In this document: one piece after another, positions 22,346 through 34,930 of the stretch
Position numbering within the stretch: position 1 is the first letter of the stretch
Layout: every line of letters begins with the position of its first letter
Assembly (NCBI RefSeq): GCF_000003815.2
Contig: NC_049980.1
Coordinates: 33,155,733-33,219,732, forward strand
Direction: 5' to 3'
Length of the DNA stretch: 64,000 bases
Source of the DNA: Branchiostoma floridae
Lineage: Eukaryota; Chordata; Leptocardii; Amphioxiformes; Branchiostomatidae
Translations under genes and position numbers: made by a program
Notes under the pieces: model-generated
Database searches by the model: none
What the model was told of the DNA's origin: nothing
The model's input: only the letters and a program-made list of their open reading frames with translations

Positions 22346-22484
22346 ACAATCAAACCTGTCTAAGAGGACCATACAGGGGACCGATGGGACAGGTGGTCAC
22401 TATAGACAGGATTCTTAATGCTCGTGTCAATGGGAAAAACTATGAAAAAGTGGTCTGTATATAGAGGTTGTACAGGTTTGACTG
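22346..22484. mobile_element. Tc1-type MITE, CAGTCAAACCTGT family, directly after gene 2 stop
   Basis: 139 bp between TA at 22344-22345 and TA at 22485-22486; ends CAATCAAACCTGTCTA and TACAGGTTTGACTG. Begins 9 bp past the stop codon, so it is probably part of the mRNA. Confidence 0.7.
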
Positions 22485-24055
22485 TAAGGGCAAACATTCC
22501 TTCTGATTCTTTGATATTCATTTCTGATATTGAGGACTGAAAAGCACTGACATTCCTTTATTTGCTTGAGATACAAAATTCCCCATAACAAATTTATATT
22601 GGCAATTGTTGTTGTTATATTTAGTAAGGATTTAGAGGAAATGCTCTCTTGTTAATGTATAATTTTGGCTGACTGGGGCATGTGCCAAACTTGCATATCA
22701 CCTTTATCTGTACTCTTGTGACTATGGCTGATATAAAAAAAAACAGAATTGGTGCAAACTTATATATACTTATTCAATACAAAAAAGGCAATTAAAGAAA
22801 TTGTTGGGAGTGCAGCAGTAGACACGAGATAAACAAGACATAAACAAGACATGATAAAGACAGCTAAAACATACATAATATACACCAGGACCTCATATCA
22901 GTGCTGACAGATGTTTCAGAAAACATGAATTAAGTAATGTACATAATAACATTCTTCTTTTGGGGCTTTAGTATTTGTTTTTCTAGTAAATGTTTTCAAA
23001 CTTTTTTGTGTATTTTCAGAAGACACTGCCAGAAACTCATGCATGTACGTATTGTATAATTATCTGCAATCACAACGATACTAACTGATTGGTCCAAAAT
23101 AAGTTAAACTTTGTTTTAGACAGTTTTGTCTTTTCACAGGACAACAGCTATTATGCAAATAAATGCCCTTCCAGCTTGTTTCTCCAAACGTAATGCTGCA
23201 TAAATGGAGTGCTGTTAACATTGTCAATGCAACCATGTTTGAAAAAGTACAACAATAAAGACGAGGTGATAGGTTTTTTTAAATATTTTGTATATCATTG
23301 TTCTACATCATAATTTGAACTTATCAATGTTCGGTTGGTGTCTAGGGTGATATATTAAGAAAGACAAGTACCATGATTGTAATATAAAGTGTCATATGCA
23401 TATGGTGTGCCAAAAGCTATGTTGGCACACCTGCTTGTCGGGTAATCTAAAACTGCATTTTAATTTTTTTCTGATAAATGTTTCATTTTTCTTTGATCTG
23501 TGAAGACAAGTCATTTTTAGTTTGAACATAAAGGACCATTTTGTCTGAATTAAACAAGAAAATATCATTAGTCTGGCAACAGCACTTTGTAAATATGCAG
23601 TACTGTGATAAAGTAGAATGGAACGACTTGTGTAGTATGATGAATTCAAAACTGTTCTATAAGTCTTGAGCCGTCTGTGCAATGAAGTAAGAGGTGTCTG
23701 AAATGTAAATTTGTCGTCTTACATGTCTCCGTGGTTCTACAGTATTAGAACAGCTGAAATAGTTCAAAAAGCTCCAACAAATGATTACTCCTAATGAGTC
23801 CTATATACCAGTAGGGCAATTTTTTCTAAGTTTTGGTGACGACTTGATGTATATGTTGTTAGGGTAGAGATTGTAATCTGGCAGAATAAACTCCTCTACA
23901 TGCAGTATCTGGTAGTGGACCCGATCCCAGTCTCTGTCAACAGAGATTGAAATAACTTGATACTAGGATGGGTTAGGGTGGTCTGTCATTTATAAATCCA
24001 GAGTTACACAAACACAAGTCAATCCTAGCCTGTACCTGGTCCTTTATATACTAGT

Positions 24056-24122
24056 AGTGACCTCTGGCTCAATCCTTTTGCTTGCTAGCCAAGCAAGCAA
24101 AAGGATTGAGCCAGCAGTCACT
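24056..24122. repeat. Near-perfect hairpin, ~31-bp arms
   Basis: Arms AGTGACCTCTGGCTCAATCC... and ...GGATTGAGCCAGCAGTCACT pair with few mismatches around a 5-base AGCCA loop. It could be a tiny fold-back element or a small-RNA precursor; no target-site duplication is evident. Confidence 0.6.
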
Positions 24123-24835
24123 ATGTAGAATGGTACTCGTTCTAAATCAATCCAGGAATGTACCTACTAGGTATAACTAAGTCAAAGAGTTGTCACTGAC
24201 TTTTAAGTTAATATCTTGAAATTGACAGACTGGGTCTGACTGGGATCTCTACTGGTAGAATCACTGATTGTACAGGCAGAGATCCTGATCAAAATCCCTG
24301 TTCATAGAGACAGGATCTCAGGCACAGATCCTGATCGAAGACAAGCGTGGGCTGCAGTTGTGCATGGACTTACCCTGTCGACTAGTGAGTGAGTGGAAAT
24401 CCCAGTTCATATAGAGACTGGTTCTCTACCAACAGAATTGGTAACTCTGCCAGAAGGCAATCTCTGCCCTGACAAAGGTTTCATACTACACTACTGACTG
24501 TATATTGATTTCAGGATGAAGTTAGGTGAAAATTTGTGGACATAGAATAGACTGGGGATGTTGATGTGCTATGGTGTAGGTGTAGGCAATATCCTACGTA
24601 TCTTTCTTATATGGCTTTTGTTTATATGTAAAAAAAATAGTAATAAATGAATTAATGTGATCTGAAGAATTGTCTAGTTGATCAGCTGACATGTTTGACA
24701 TACTCTAGTTGTCATGTCTACAGATGATGTTGGAATGTGTTGCTTCTGTGAGCTGCATATTAAAGTACAATAAAAGAACTTCAGTCTCCATGTCCAATAA
24801 TATATTATATATGAAATACTGTATCAATTATGAAT

Positions 24836-25068
24836 CCTGCAACTTATGATCCACTGCTCACCGAGTCACATGCGCTATCTACATCAATGTAACGTCACAG
24901 AAGCAGTCCTTGATAAAAACTCAAAAATTTGTGCATGTCCAATTTTCGTGTTGGAAATTACAGTTAAACTTTTCCAGAATAGGTGCTACACAATCCACTG
25001 CTTCTATGACGTCACATTAATGTAGATAGCACACATGACTCAGTGAGCAGTGGATCATAAGTTGCAGG
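24836..25068. mobile_element. MITE with ~70-bp inverted ends
   Basis: Ends CCTGCAACTTATGATCCACT... and ...AGTGGATCATAAGTTGCAGG are inverted over about 70 bp with mainly C-to-T type differences. The ~90-bp centre is non-coding. Confidence 0.7.
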
Positions 25069-25596
25069 AAGTCCATACACTTCCAGAATGACTTCTACCA
25101 ACACAGATGAACTTTCATTGTTTCAAGTTATAATTAATATGTACTATGTATGTGTGCATAGCCGCTGTATAGGCACTACAAGGTTATGAATGAACAACAA
25201 CAAATAAACCTTTTAAGATTTACGGTAACAAACATCAAGAAACATCAGACACGTAACCTTCTTTTCAACCCACATTCATCAAACTGCCTGAGTGTATTCC
25301 ACTGATTAACGATCGAATCCATCCACAAGCTACGCCATCCTTCCTCATTGATCACCTTCTGTGTCATTAGTCACCTGTGTAATTAACTGTCTGGGTGTCT
25401 GCTCTGTCACTGGTAAATTGGGTATCATCAGGCCCAAGCGGGGAGGGGGCCTGGAATCACGGAGACTTCAAAGTCAAAGTCACAGAGACTTCTACATTTT
25501 CTCACTAGACTCTTTTAATTATTCATTCATTTATGATTTAAGAATCTTCAGGGTGGTCCTTTCAGTTAGATTAACTGATTTTCAAGGGAGGCCTTA

Positions 25597-25614
25597 AAAA
25601 AAAAAAAAAAAAAT
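25597..25614. repeat. Poly-A run
   Basis: About 18 consecutive A, 60 bp before the 5S-like SINE. Confidence 0.85.
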
Positions 25615-25671
25615 CAAGATACAAGAAAATCATTACCAACATAGGATCATAAATCATGAATAGGATGTGTT

Positions 25672-25885
25672 GGACATGCCCGATCCCTCGATCTCAGAAG
25701 TTAAGCAACACGTAGTCGAATGTTGTTCTCGGATGGGAGGCCACCCAAGGACGACCGGATGCTGTAGCCTCACGAAGCATTCCACAAAATCTTCCGGGAG
25801 GGACGTAAAACGGGGGTCCCGTGCTCGAGGAGGCGCCTCAACCACGTTAATCAGCCTCACTGCCACACTTTGAGTATCCACTGGC
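25672..25885 (+). mobile_element. 5S-rRNA-derived SINE fragment
   Basis: 25674-25771 matches the animal 5S rRNA internal region in order: GCCCGATC, GATCTCAGAAGTTAAGCA, GGATGGGAGGCCACC and CCGGATGCTGTAGCCT. The mid part between AAGCA and GGATGGGAG is diverged and the 5S 5' end is missing, so it is not a functional 5S gene. It continues into a CpG-rich tail (GGGAGGGACGTAAAACGGGG) unrelated to 5S, as expected of SINE3-class elements. A lone 5S pseudogene is the alternative. Confidence 0.7.
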
Positions 25886-26204
25886 TGCAAATACACCAGA
25901 TATTATCATGATTATAAAAAGAACTGTAGCTAGCTACCTTCCCTATAGGCCCAGTGTCTAAGGAGAGTCCCACCTTGAGTATGTTATAGATCCCCCCACG
26001 ACAAGCCATTGATCAGAAGTGTAATTAGCTGTCTGGGTTTGACTGTAATACTGTCATCAGACACAGGCCAGGGGGGAAATCATAGAGACATTCCGGTTCT
26101 GTAGATTTGTTTATTTTTGTGTAGGTTTTATTTTGCGATTAGGTGAAAAGTATGTTTTTCACAGTGTTTTACTGAACTGAACTGAACTTTTATCATGCGG
26201 TTGT

Positions 26205-26295
26205 AACGACTCTGTGGCACAGTAGTCTTACAACTAAGCGTATTGGCCGGGTCTCGAATTCGGGCTGGAGAGATGATAGAGAAAACCGTGAAAGT
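26205..26295 (+). mobile_element. tRNA-derived SINE head, degenerate
   Basis: TGGCACAGTAG fits the pol III A box (TRGYNNARNNG). GGTCTCGAATTC, ~35 bases later, resembles a B box with one insertion. The spacing suits a tRNA-derived promoter. No cloverleaf is complete, so this is not a tRNA gene. Confidence 0.4.
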
Positions 26296-26371
26296 CTTAA
26301 GAGTAACAGTTACTGTATCTCCAAGCAGAATTGGGGAGGGACAAGTGTGACAGCTATTACCAACAGCCTTA

Positions 26372-26770
26372 ATACACCTTTCTCACGCGGCGGCCATGAT
26401 AGATCGAAGAAGAGGTCAATGAGGCAAACAGACAAAACTTATTTCTAAAATCAGGTCCCATTTAGTTTTTCCGCAAACCACACAAATTTTCATGATATAA
26501 GATAGAATAATAAATATTACAAGAAGTGTTATGCACCAAAAGATGTAGCAATTTAGAGTACTGTAGACTGACCCCATAGTCCCTTAAGAGATGCAAAATA
26601 ACAGCATAATAATGTAAATTTTTAACAAATTTGCAGCCATTCACTTATTGGTCGATTTCCTAATTGGCAGGCTACCATTGGTCGAACTGCTAATTATGAT
26701 GGACAGCCTTTTGTTTGCCACATTGAACTCGTTTTAGATCTATCATGGCCGCCGCGTGAGAAAGGTGTAT
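26372..26770. mobile_element. MITE with 34-bp perfect inverted ends
   Basis: Ends ATACACCTTTCTCACGCGGC... and ...GCCGCGTGAGAAAGGTGTAT are perfect inverted copies over 34 bp and CpG-rich; the ~330-bp interior is AT-rich and non-coding. Perfect ends suggest recent activity. Confidence 0.75.
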
Positions 26771-26786
26771 AGGAGGGTGTATAAAA

Positions 26787-27005
26787 CTCCAAGCAGATGT
26801 TAGGAGGCAAAATCGGTATGGTCTACTTGCCCATACCCAGGGCTCCCTTGGAAATCAGTCTGCTAGACTGAAGAGACTACCCTACAAGATCAATAAACAA
26901 GTAAATAATTAAATAAATAACTGTGTGTTAGGGGTCTGGTATGACACAGAAAGGAACAGGCAGGAAAACATAATAATTTAGCCTCACCAAACATCTGCTT
27001 GGAGA
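26787..27005. mobile_element. MITE, CTCCAAGCAGA family
   Basis: Ends CTCCAAGCAGATGTTAGG and AACATCTGCTTGGAG are inverted copies. About 219 bp; starts 16 bp after the preceding MITE. Shares only its ends with the elements at 36130, 56311 and 63493. Confidence 0.65.
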
Positions 27006-27966
27006 TTAGGACAGGACATCAGGAACATTATTGAGGAGCATTTGGCTTAAACAAAGTCAGGTGCTTGCATTAATGCGCTGGGACGTACGTAAGGAAAGAA
27101 TCGTTTAGAGCGAGATTGCTGGCAAGCGTCCCAGGCCCCGTGCCATTGTCAGTACGACCATGCAGGTAATGGCTGTCCTTTACAATTCCTCTCTCAGCAA
27201 AGAAAGGTCAAACTTTCCATTGCTTTGAAGGACAGGCGACTGAAGAATTCTGTATACAATTTGCATTCCGTCTGAAGACTTGCATGAGGGTCTTCATGGA
27301 GGGTGCTGGTGAGGCTTAACATTAAAAAAAGGTTGGCAATGCTTAATCATGGCAAATTCAGTATTGTTGTTCCATTGTGATGATGTAATGATGGCATTCG
27401 AGCGGTTTAACAATGAGTGCTCAAGTCGCTAAAATCGAGTTACCATTAACAAATCAAGACGTACAGTAGCAAGTAACATATTATTTCTAGAATAGTCACT
27501 TGTTACCACTTGTCAGCATTGTTATCTATACCAAAGTCTTTTATTTTATGTATGTTTATTATGTATTCTGTATGTCCCATGTTGCAATTAGCCCTTGGGC
27601 AAGAACTTGCAAATAAACTTTCTTTCATTAAAAAAATGTGTAATGAAAGCCAACAATTACAAATACTTTATCAACAACACTTAAGGTTGAATTTTAGCTG
27701 GAGAAAATCTCGCTATACTTAATGCAAGCAGACCATCCAACATGTCCTGAATACCCCTGTAGCCTTAACGTGTTGAAACAGGTGATAATGGGGTGAGATG
27801 GATCGGGGACGCTCTGATGAGAAGTGGAGATGGATGGTAATCATTAATCTAGATGACCAAAGTTCAGCCTCCGGTTGGTTACAGGCCGGCCAATGAGCAC
27901 ATACAACCCTCCCAGTGCCTGGTGTGTGCAGTGTGCCCTGGGCAGTCGACACTGGACAAGTGCTGT

Positions 27967-28860
27967 GTGTGTTGGACTTGGCCTTGGTGCTGACTGCCAG
28001 GTATGCTTAGTAACAAACTGTTGAATATTGGTTTAAAGTTACACTGAAGAAGAAAGGAGAGTCATGTGCTGAAAAATTGGTCCATACAATCCTCCCTGCC
28101 CTATATGGTCTATGGTAAACCTTTGCAGCTGACAAGGCAGCCCACCAGTCTTGTGTTGGACTTGGCCTTGGTGCTGGTTTCACCAGGTTAGTATGTTTAC
28201 AAACAGATCATGGTAAATATACTGTTCTAGAGACACCAACGAATTGACACAGTCCTCCCTGCCCAGTGTGCAGCAATTTTACCCTTTCAGTGGACAAGAG
28301 AGCCCACACCACAATGCAGGTAGCGTTGGACTTGCAAACAGTGGGATGCCATTCTACTACAATGTAGTAGTGACACTGAAGAAGAGTGACGGTTGTCACC
28401 CAAAATGCCTGGTGGTAATCTCTGTACAATGTTACATGGTTTAAGTCTAACAAAGGGAACATAATGCAAATATGTGCATGGCATCATATAAATATTTTGT
28501 AAATTGGTCTTCAAGACATTCTATAACAAAACTAACGAAAATGGACATGGGTACAAAATGTTTTGAACTGCACGGAGTTACACAATATACATCGTTAAGC
28601 CATATGAAGAGAACATAATACAAGTAAGTGCATGGCATTAAATAAACATTCCTTAACAACTGCTTTCTGCCCTTTGATCTGTCAAAGATTTGACAAAATT
28701 GTCAATCACTGTTTACAAACAGCAGCATATCATTCTAGTGGCACAGAAGAAGAGTGATGGGTGTCACTTGAAATACCTACAACTGTAGAAATAATCTCAG
28801 ACTATCACGTTATGCTGTTTGATTGATTTATCTTTAAATATGCATTCCTTTACAACAACC
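27967..28860 (+). repeat. Tandem Penelope-like repeat fragments with two hammerhead-like cores (loci C, D)
   Basis: Three spaced copies share GTTGGACTTGGCCTTGGTGC / GCGTTGGACTTGC and TCCTCCCTGCCC phrases. The + strand carries CTGAAGA-A then a GTGAC/GTCAC stem and CAAAATG at 28376-28405 (locus C; GAAA decayed to AAAA), and CAGAAGA-A then AGTGA/TCACT and GAAA at 28744-28773 (locus D). A further weak CTGAAGAAG lies at 28034. Downstream ATAAATATT- and ATAAACATTCC-type ends recur. Degenerate and non-coding. Confidence 0.4.
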
Positions 28861-29106
28861 TTCTGCAATAAGATGGCCTCAGGGTCTACGATTTGATGAG
28901 ATTATCAAGTTGGACAGGTACCTGCTGCAATTAGAATTCCTTCAGGGTAGCTTATTTACATTTCATGGTGGAAATGTCAATACCCTGGAGATGACAACGG
29001 TAAACCTTGGGATATACAATGTAGTTCGGTCAGTAGGCCACACTAAATAAATTACTTGATTCTCTGACATTCTAAGGTGAAAATACAGCAAATGGGTATC
29101 ATAAAA

Positions 29107-29284
29107 CAGGGCTTTTTTACTGGAGCAGGTAACAATCCATATACACCTACATCATGGGACATATATGTATAAAACCCAGTACATGGACCAGTGCAGGTTT
29201 GGTGCAGGTAGACACCAGAAATACCTGCACAGCTCCAATTTTACCTGTACTAACCTGCATATGCAGGTGGTATTTTGAGCCCTG
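29107..29284 (-). mobile_element. hAT-like MITE, CAGGGCTCGAAATACC family, copy 2 (reverse, shorter)
   Basis: Right end ACCTGCATATGCAGGTGGTA then TTTTGAGCCCTG is the inverse of the 11934 copy's left end. The left end keeps only CAGGGCT and the interior is deleted, leaving about 178 bp. Confidence 0.55.
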
Positions 29285-29840
29285 GCCTGTAAAAGTAGAA
29301 GTAGAAAAACATTAACGTTGCTGTATTCGCTAAAGAAATGAGTGCAACAGGGGATAAAAATTTATTCATGTATTCATTTACTGAGCTTTTCCACAAGTGG
29401 ATGGTGCGATGAAACAAATGTTCCTTTCAAGGTCACGCTTTCAGGACTACCATAACGAAAAATATGGTTTTGTTATGCTTTGGTTTTTCATTATGTTTCT
29501 CCAGCTAAGCATATCTTTCGTACATCCAAGAAGCAACATATCAAATTGGTATGGTATGGCCTTAAACCCATGATGTACAAAACGAAGCCCTGTCCAAAGC
29601 TCTGTGCTTGCGTAAAGCTCTTTTTGGTAATCAAGAAGATATTTGTTCTGTTTGGTACTTAAAAAGATATTTGTTCTGTTTAAATCGCAATAATCCGACC
29701 CAAAAATCTAAGAAAGCTTAGTTGTAGTCTTGCCAACCCCGGTATGTGTAAATAAACAGTGGACCATCCAAACAAGGTGCACAACAGTGCAGCTGCCATA
29801 TTTGGGAAGAGACCTTGGACACTTTCTAAGGATTTCGGAG

Positions 29841-30450
29841 TTAAATGCCTTTCAGAGGTTACACAGGTTAGATACAGTTCTAAACTGTGGGTTACCAACA
29901 ACAGAAGCTGCCAAAGGTATGCAGTATTTCATGTGTGAATTTTCCCTTGCTAGAAGATTATGTTTTTGGTAGCAACTGTGTGTGCATGTGTGTGTAAAGG
30001 ACCAGCATAAGTTAAGAATTCCTGTGGGCGGATTGTATTGATGTTTAGTATTTAGTATGTGGGTAGGTCTTGATAAGACCTTGAAATGATTAGATGTTGG
30101 GTCTACTATAGTGGCTCATAATGTTCATATTGCACCTCCAACTTGTGACTCTCTAAGCAACCAAACAGTTAAATGCCTTTCAGAGCTGAGACAGGTTAGA
30201 TACACTTCTAAATTGTGAGTTGCCAACAGAAGCTGCCAAAGGTATGCAGTATTTCATGTGTGAATTTTCCCTTGCTAGAAGGTTATGTTTTTGGTAGCAA
30301 CTGTGTGTGTGTGTAGAAGACCAGCATAACTTAAGAATGCCTGGATGGATTGTATTGACACTAGTAATTACAATTACATGCAGTATGTGGTCTTTCAAGG
30401 TTTTATTAGTGATAAGACCTTGAAATGTTGGGCCTCTTAGCAGCTCGTGC
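29841..30450 (+). repeat. ~328-bp tandem duplication
   Basis: TTAAATGCCTTTCAGAG begins at 29841 and again at 30169. Both copies continue through GAAGCTGCCAAAGGTATGCA, TTTTTGGTAGCAACTGTGTG and AAGACCTTGAAATG with scattered differences. No open frame runs through. Confidence 0.75.
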
Positions 30451-30968
30451 AAAGCTGGTGTGTTATGCCTAAGAGTGGTTATACTGATATATATATTTAT
30501 TATATAGATACAGATACAGATACAGGCTCAATCTTGCCTTTTTTTACTATATTGGTACTCTCCTAGTATTGTATGCTTCAACAGAGTACCAATATTGCAA
30601 AAATCATTGTGTAAAAGACAAGGAATAAGCCAGATCCTTACATCTGCTGGAAGAATAGATGGATAGTCTTGCCGGCAGTCCTGACACTGATTATAACCTG
30701 TAGAGACACATGAAGATATCTCCACTATAGCTCTGACAACCTTTGCCATTTAGGAGGAGTTGTTCTGACTTATTCATACACCTGGAGCCAGATAATATTA
30801 CACTGTGCCCCAAAGGCATATACCAGTGTCAAGAGCATTATACTAACATGTGGAAATCTTATTTTGTGGCATGAGCATAAGCCATTCCTTAGAATATGGA
30901 ATGAAAAATTTGAACCTATGGGGAATGTTTTCCTGAATCCTTAAAAAATTGGTTTTTTGAATTTTGGC

Positions 30969-31198
30969 NNNNNNNNNNNNNNNNNNNNNNNNNNNNNNNN
31001 NNNNNNNNNNNNNNNNNNNNNNNNNNNNNNNNNNNNNNNNNNNNNNNNNNNNNNNNNNNNNNNNNNNNNNNNNNNNNNNNNNNNNNNNNNNNNNNNNNNN
31101 NNNNNNNNNNNNNNNNNNNNNNNNNNNNNNNNNNNNNNNNNNNNNNNNNNNNNNNNNNNNNNNNNNNNNNNNNNNNNNNNNNNNNNNNNNNNNNNNNN
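30969..31198. other. Assembly gap (N)
   Basis: 230 unresolved bases. Confidence 1.
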
Positions 31199-31914
31199 GC
31201 CACCTGGTGCGGCCATTATCCACCACAATAATACTGTGGTACTGATTTGTTTCAAATGCAAACTTAAAACATTGTGAAAACCTCCTTTCACCTCCAAATG
31301 CAAACTCAAGTCCCTTAAAAAAAAAAATAATGAATTTACAGTAACATCCTTCCTCGCTAACAAATGCAGGAACCAAAATGCATTTTGATAAATGAAATAA
31401 ACCACAGTATATATATAGATAGACAGGGTAAAAGTTTGCTTCTCACGTTGACTACTGTCATCAAATATAGGTACTGTGAAATGCCAGGGCAAAAAGTGAC
31501 AATTCTTGAACAATCTACAGCCGTTCACACTTTGAACCGTGTAAGATCATTCTTTATATGGAGATAAAATTTACATATATCCCAGGTCACGTGGGCCATT
31601 ACTGACCGAACATGCAGGGGGGCATTAACAGACTGACACAGGACATTACATAAATGATTATTGCACAGTTGAGTTCATTATTACCAGCTTCCCTTATTAC
31701 CTTTTATATAATCGTTTCAATTATATAAAAGAAATCACAACATCTAAGACTGATGGAATCCCCAGTGTGAGTTTGCCCAGGCCTAAATACCAGGTGGCCA
31801 GGAGGAGGCTCTAATCGCAGACATATATTTCAGACTTACCCATCCTTTCAGCATTAGGGAGCTACAGACATGGGTGGGGGGCATCTATCCCCTTGGAATT
31901 GTCTGCACTTTAGG

Positions 31915-32110
31915 TACTGTAGATCTTTAAATGTTCACGATGGTTTTATTTTTGCAGTGACCTCTCTGTTTCAAAATCATCACATCACGAATTCTCATTT
32001 GTAAGGTGTGACCACTGATCTACATTATTGTTTCAGCCGCAAACCTAAAATGACAAAAACGTCCTTCTCCCTTCCACTGCAAAATATAACCACCACAAAA
32101 GTAAACTTAT
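31915..32110. repeat. Dispersed MITE, TACTGTAAA-related copy
   Basis: Starts TACTGTAGATCTTTAAATG and contains GGTTTTATTTTTGCAGTGAC and a closing CCACCACAAAAGTAAAC; same layout as 14663-14850. Confidence 0.45.
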
Positions 32111-34149
32111 CTGCAGCACATACATCTAAGTCCACATAATTGGTTCTTAGCAGACTAAAAACACACACTTAATTGTAATACAAGAGCAATGCTGCTGATT
32201 TCATATCATCTCGGTTCTAGTGTTTCTTGCTTGATCTGGATGATTAAGTACTGTTGAATTGTAATGAGAACAAGATGTACTGAGTCGACATTGAAAATTT
32301 GGAGGGACGTGTTTTCGAGAGTCACTGATTTAAAAATTCTTCTATTAACTCATTCATATGTGACTGATGGTCGTCCTGGCAGCATAAGCACACCCTATTG
32401 ACACAGAATAGATTTTCTTTGCGCTAGCCAAGAAGAAAAATGGTTTCAATCGAAGGCATTGTTAGAATAGATCGTTCATATATCTTTCAGTGATACACGA
32501 TCAATGGCTAAAATACAAACTTATTGGATGCTTGAATTCAAGTTTACTGAATTGCTTTCTGATTTGTGTATTAGTATTGGCAAAATGCCCCAGACCTCCT
32601 TGATAAAATTAAACATTTTCCTCACAGTATTATTCAAATACAAAGAAATAAAATCGATTTTTGTTAACTATGTTAGTATGTAACTAGTGAATCAGAACTG
32701 ACAAATTTCATTTCAAGTTCTGGAACAAGTGCCAAAATATATAAATTAATGTAAATCACCCTGGGTAACAAAAACAATTATCCCAATCCTTTATCACACC
32801 TTTCAAAAGGCATAAGACCCTGTAACAATGGGTCTGAGGGTATTTAACCAATTAACGAGTTGTCTGCTGCCATTTTCAATCAGAGCAAGAACATTGTAAC
32901 GTCCTTGATCAGAGAAATGCTGGACTGAAAAATGTTTAAAGTCACCAAAAGGATATATTGTCCATCAAGGTATAATATACAAAAGTTTTCTTTGTAATTC
33001 ATATCAGAGTACTGTCTTTTCTTACCCATACTGACAACCTGACAATGTACAATGCCAACAATTGTAGCCATAACAAATGGTTGTACAACAGTCGTGCAAT
33101 GGCATTTTTATAGCCAGGCAATTCACCCAAGGTATTCAAACACTTGGAATACCAGCGGCATGAATTATTTATGCAGGGATGAAAAGGACCCAGTAGGAGC
33201 TACCATTCACGGGACACAGAGTCAAAACATATGGGCCCTGCTCCGTATGCGTCATCCTGGAAAACTAGAAATACTGGTTCCATGCACGGAGAGGGATTGC
33301 TGCAGGCCGCATTCCATTCCTGACTGTGTTTTGTTTCACGTTTGTCTCCAGTCGGTTCCAGGGAAAAAGCTGCCTCTCTGCACACACCGCCGTGACTTGG
33401 ATCTCAAGAGGAATCTCCCAACGCAGACGGGGGCTATACGTGCATGCACAGAAGACAACAAACCAGTCCTGAGCCTGCCTGCATGCACCGGTGCCCCCCT
33501 ACATGCCTCGCACACACCTACCGGGGACAGCATGTACACACCCTTCCGGCTGCTGGTCTCCAGCCAAAGTTGGCTCCTTTTAAAGAGAGATTAGCGGGCG
33601 AGAGTAACACCTATTGTTGGGGTAAGTAGTGTGTCTTCCCCGTGTTTGCATAGGCAGTGTGTTACAACTACTAGAGCGGCACATGCCTGCACAGTTGCAT
33701 TCCTGTCAGGAAGTTAGCACGTACGTGTGGTCGTGAGCGATGGCTGGTAGTATGGAGAATGACTGGGTTTAATTCTCATCCGAGACAGGTAAGGTAGCGA
33801 GTTGTCCTCTTGGGAATTCTACGGCAAACCCAAACTTAACCTCATTCAGATCCTCACGTCTTGTAGTATATAAACCACCGTTGTGTGCTCAACGATCTGT
33901 AGCAGCCCTATATCGTATATGGCAGACAGTTTACTGATAACATAAGGCAGTGCTGTATACAGCTCGGGTAGGTTTATCACTTCTTCAGACCTTTTCTCAT
34001 ATTGTGTCTTCCTGATTGATTGCTGACAGGGTTACAGCCCAGTCTCAGTATATATTGGATTGTTGTCTGCTGCTGAATTGGTACAGTAAGCTTGCTCAGG
34101 TGAGTCCTAGTGTCTTCACAACAACATCTACCGCGCCAAAACTACCCCA
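32111..34149. other. No gene recognised
   Basis: A somewhat GC-richer piece at 33170-33620 contains an open frame of 180 codons (33052-33594) with no domain and mixed composition, and ends near a gtaagt donor-like site at about 33621. A degenerate tRNA-like B-box phrase (GGGTTTAATTCTCATCC) lies at about 33767. Neither is strong enough to call. Confidence 0.3.
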
Positions 34150-34326
34150 AAAGACCACTCTGGTCTATGTCGACAGGTGGTCACTAATACTAGTACTATA
34201 GACAGGTTTCTTATTGCTTGTGTCAATTGGAAAAAAAACATATCTACGGCACCACCAAAAAGTAGTCACACTGGCCAAGTGGTCCTTATGTAGAGGTGGT
34301 CTCTTGTACTGTAACCGGTTTGACTG
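34150..34326. mobile_element. Tc1-type MITE, CAGTCAAACCTGT family, left-truncated
   Basis: Contains GACAGGTGGTCACTA, the CTATAGACAGGTTTC phrase and the right end CCGGTTTGACTG followed by TA. The left inverted end is lost. Confidence 0.5.
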
Positions 34327-34930
34327 TACTTCAACCTGTACTTCACATTGTCAAGCACCCCTGAATTGCCAACTCTCCAGTATTTACTCAGGGATTGTCC
34401 TCACTACAAGGCTTATTGAGAAACCATTACCAAACCTGACAGATTCACAGTTTGGGGAGGGGCAGACTCTAATTCACACCTACTTGTCAGGAGTTTATTT
34501 ATGTCATGTTGGTTATGGCCACAAACACATACATATACTGGGTACCTTGCTGCGTGCATACGCACAGAGAACCTTGTAAGAACCAATTGGTTGTTATATA
34601 ACGCCCTTGAAATAACTAATTGGTCTCCATGCAAAACAACCCATATCTTCATGCTGTTTTAGGGCAAAAACTAAAGAAGAAAATTAAACAAACTGCATTT
34701 TATTATTACCAACAAGACTTCAGAGACACTTTCGAATGTACCAGGTCCTTATTATATTCTTTGAATTATTTCCTATAACGTGTCTAAGTCATAACATAAT
34801 CAGAAATATAGCTCTTGAAAGATTATCAATTAGACCAAGGAGCTTTCATCAAATAAAACCTCCTTGATTAGACGACATTACAACAATAAAAACGCATTTA
34901 TTCTATTACTGCAAAGTACCAGAATATCAT

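Larger units (their letters stand above)
22338..24774 (+). other. Gene 2 3' UTR region with candidate poly(A) signals
   Basis: AATAAA occurs at 23254 and again at about 24769. The UTR contains a MITE starting 9 bp after the stop codon. No further coding is seen to 24.8 kb. Confidence 0.35.

Noticed and set aside
25674-25771. Functional 5S rRNA gene
   Set aside because: The 5' third is missing, the middle is diverged, and it is fused to a SINE-like tail without a T-run terminator at the right place.
26205-26295. tRNA gene
   Set aside because: A- and B-box-like words are present but no acceptor stem or anticodon arm can be folded.
33052-33594. 180-codon open frame with higher GC
   Set aside because: No domain, no signal peptide, irregular Cys/Pro/His-rich composition and overlapping open frames in other phases. 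Could be an unrecognised exon, but unsupported.
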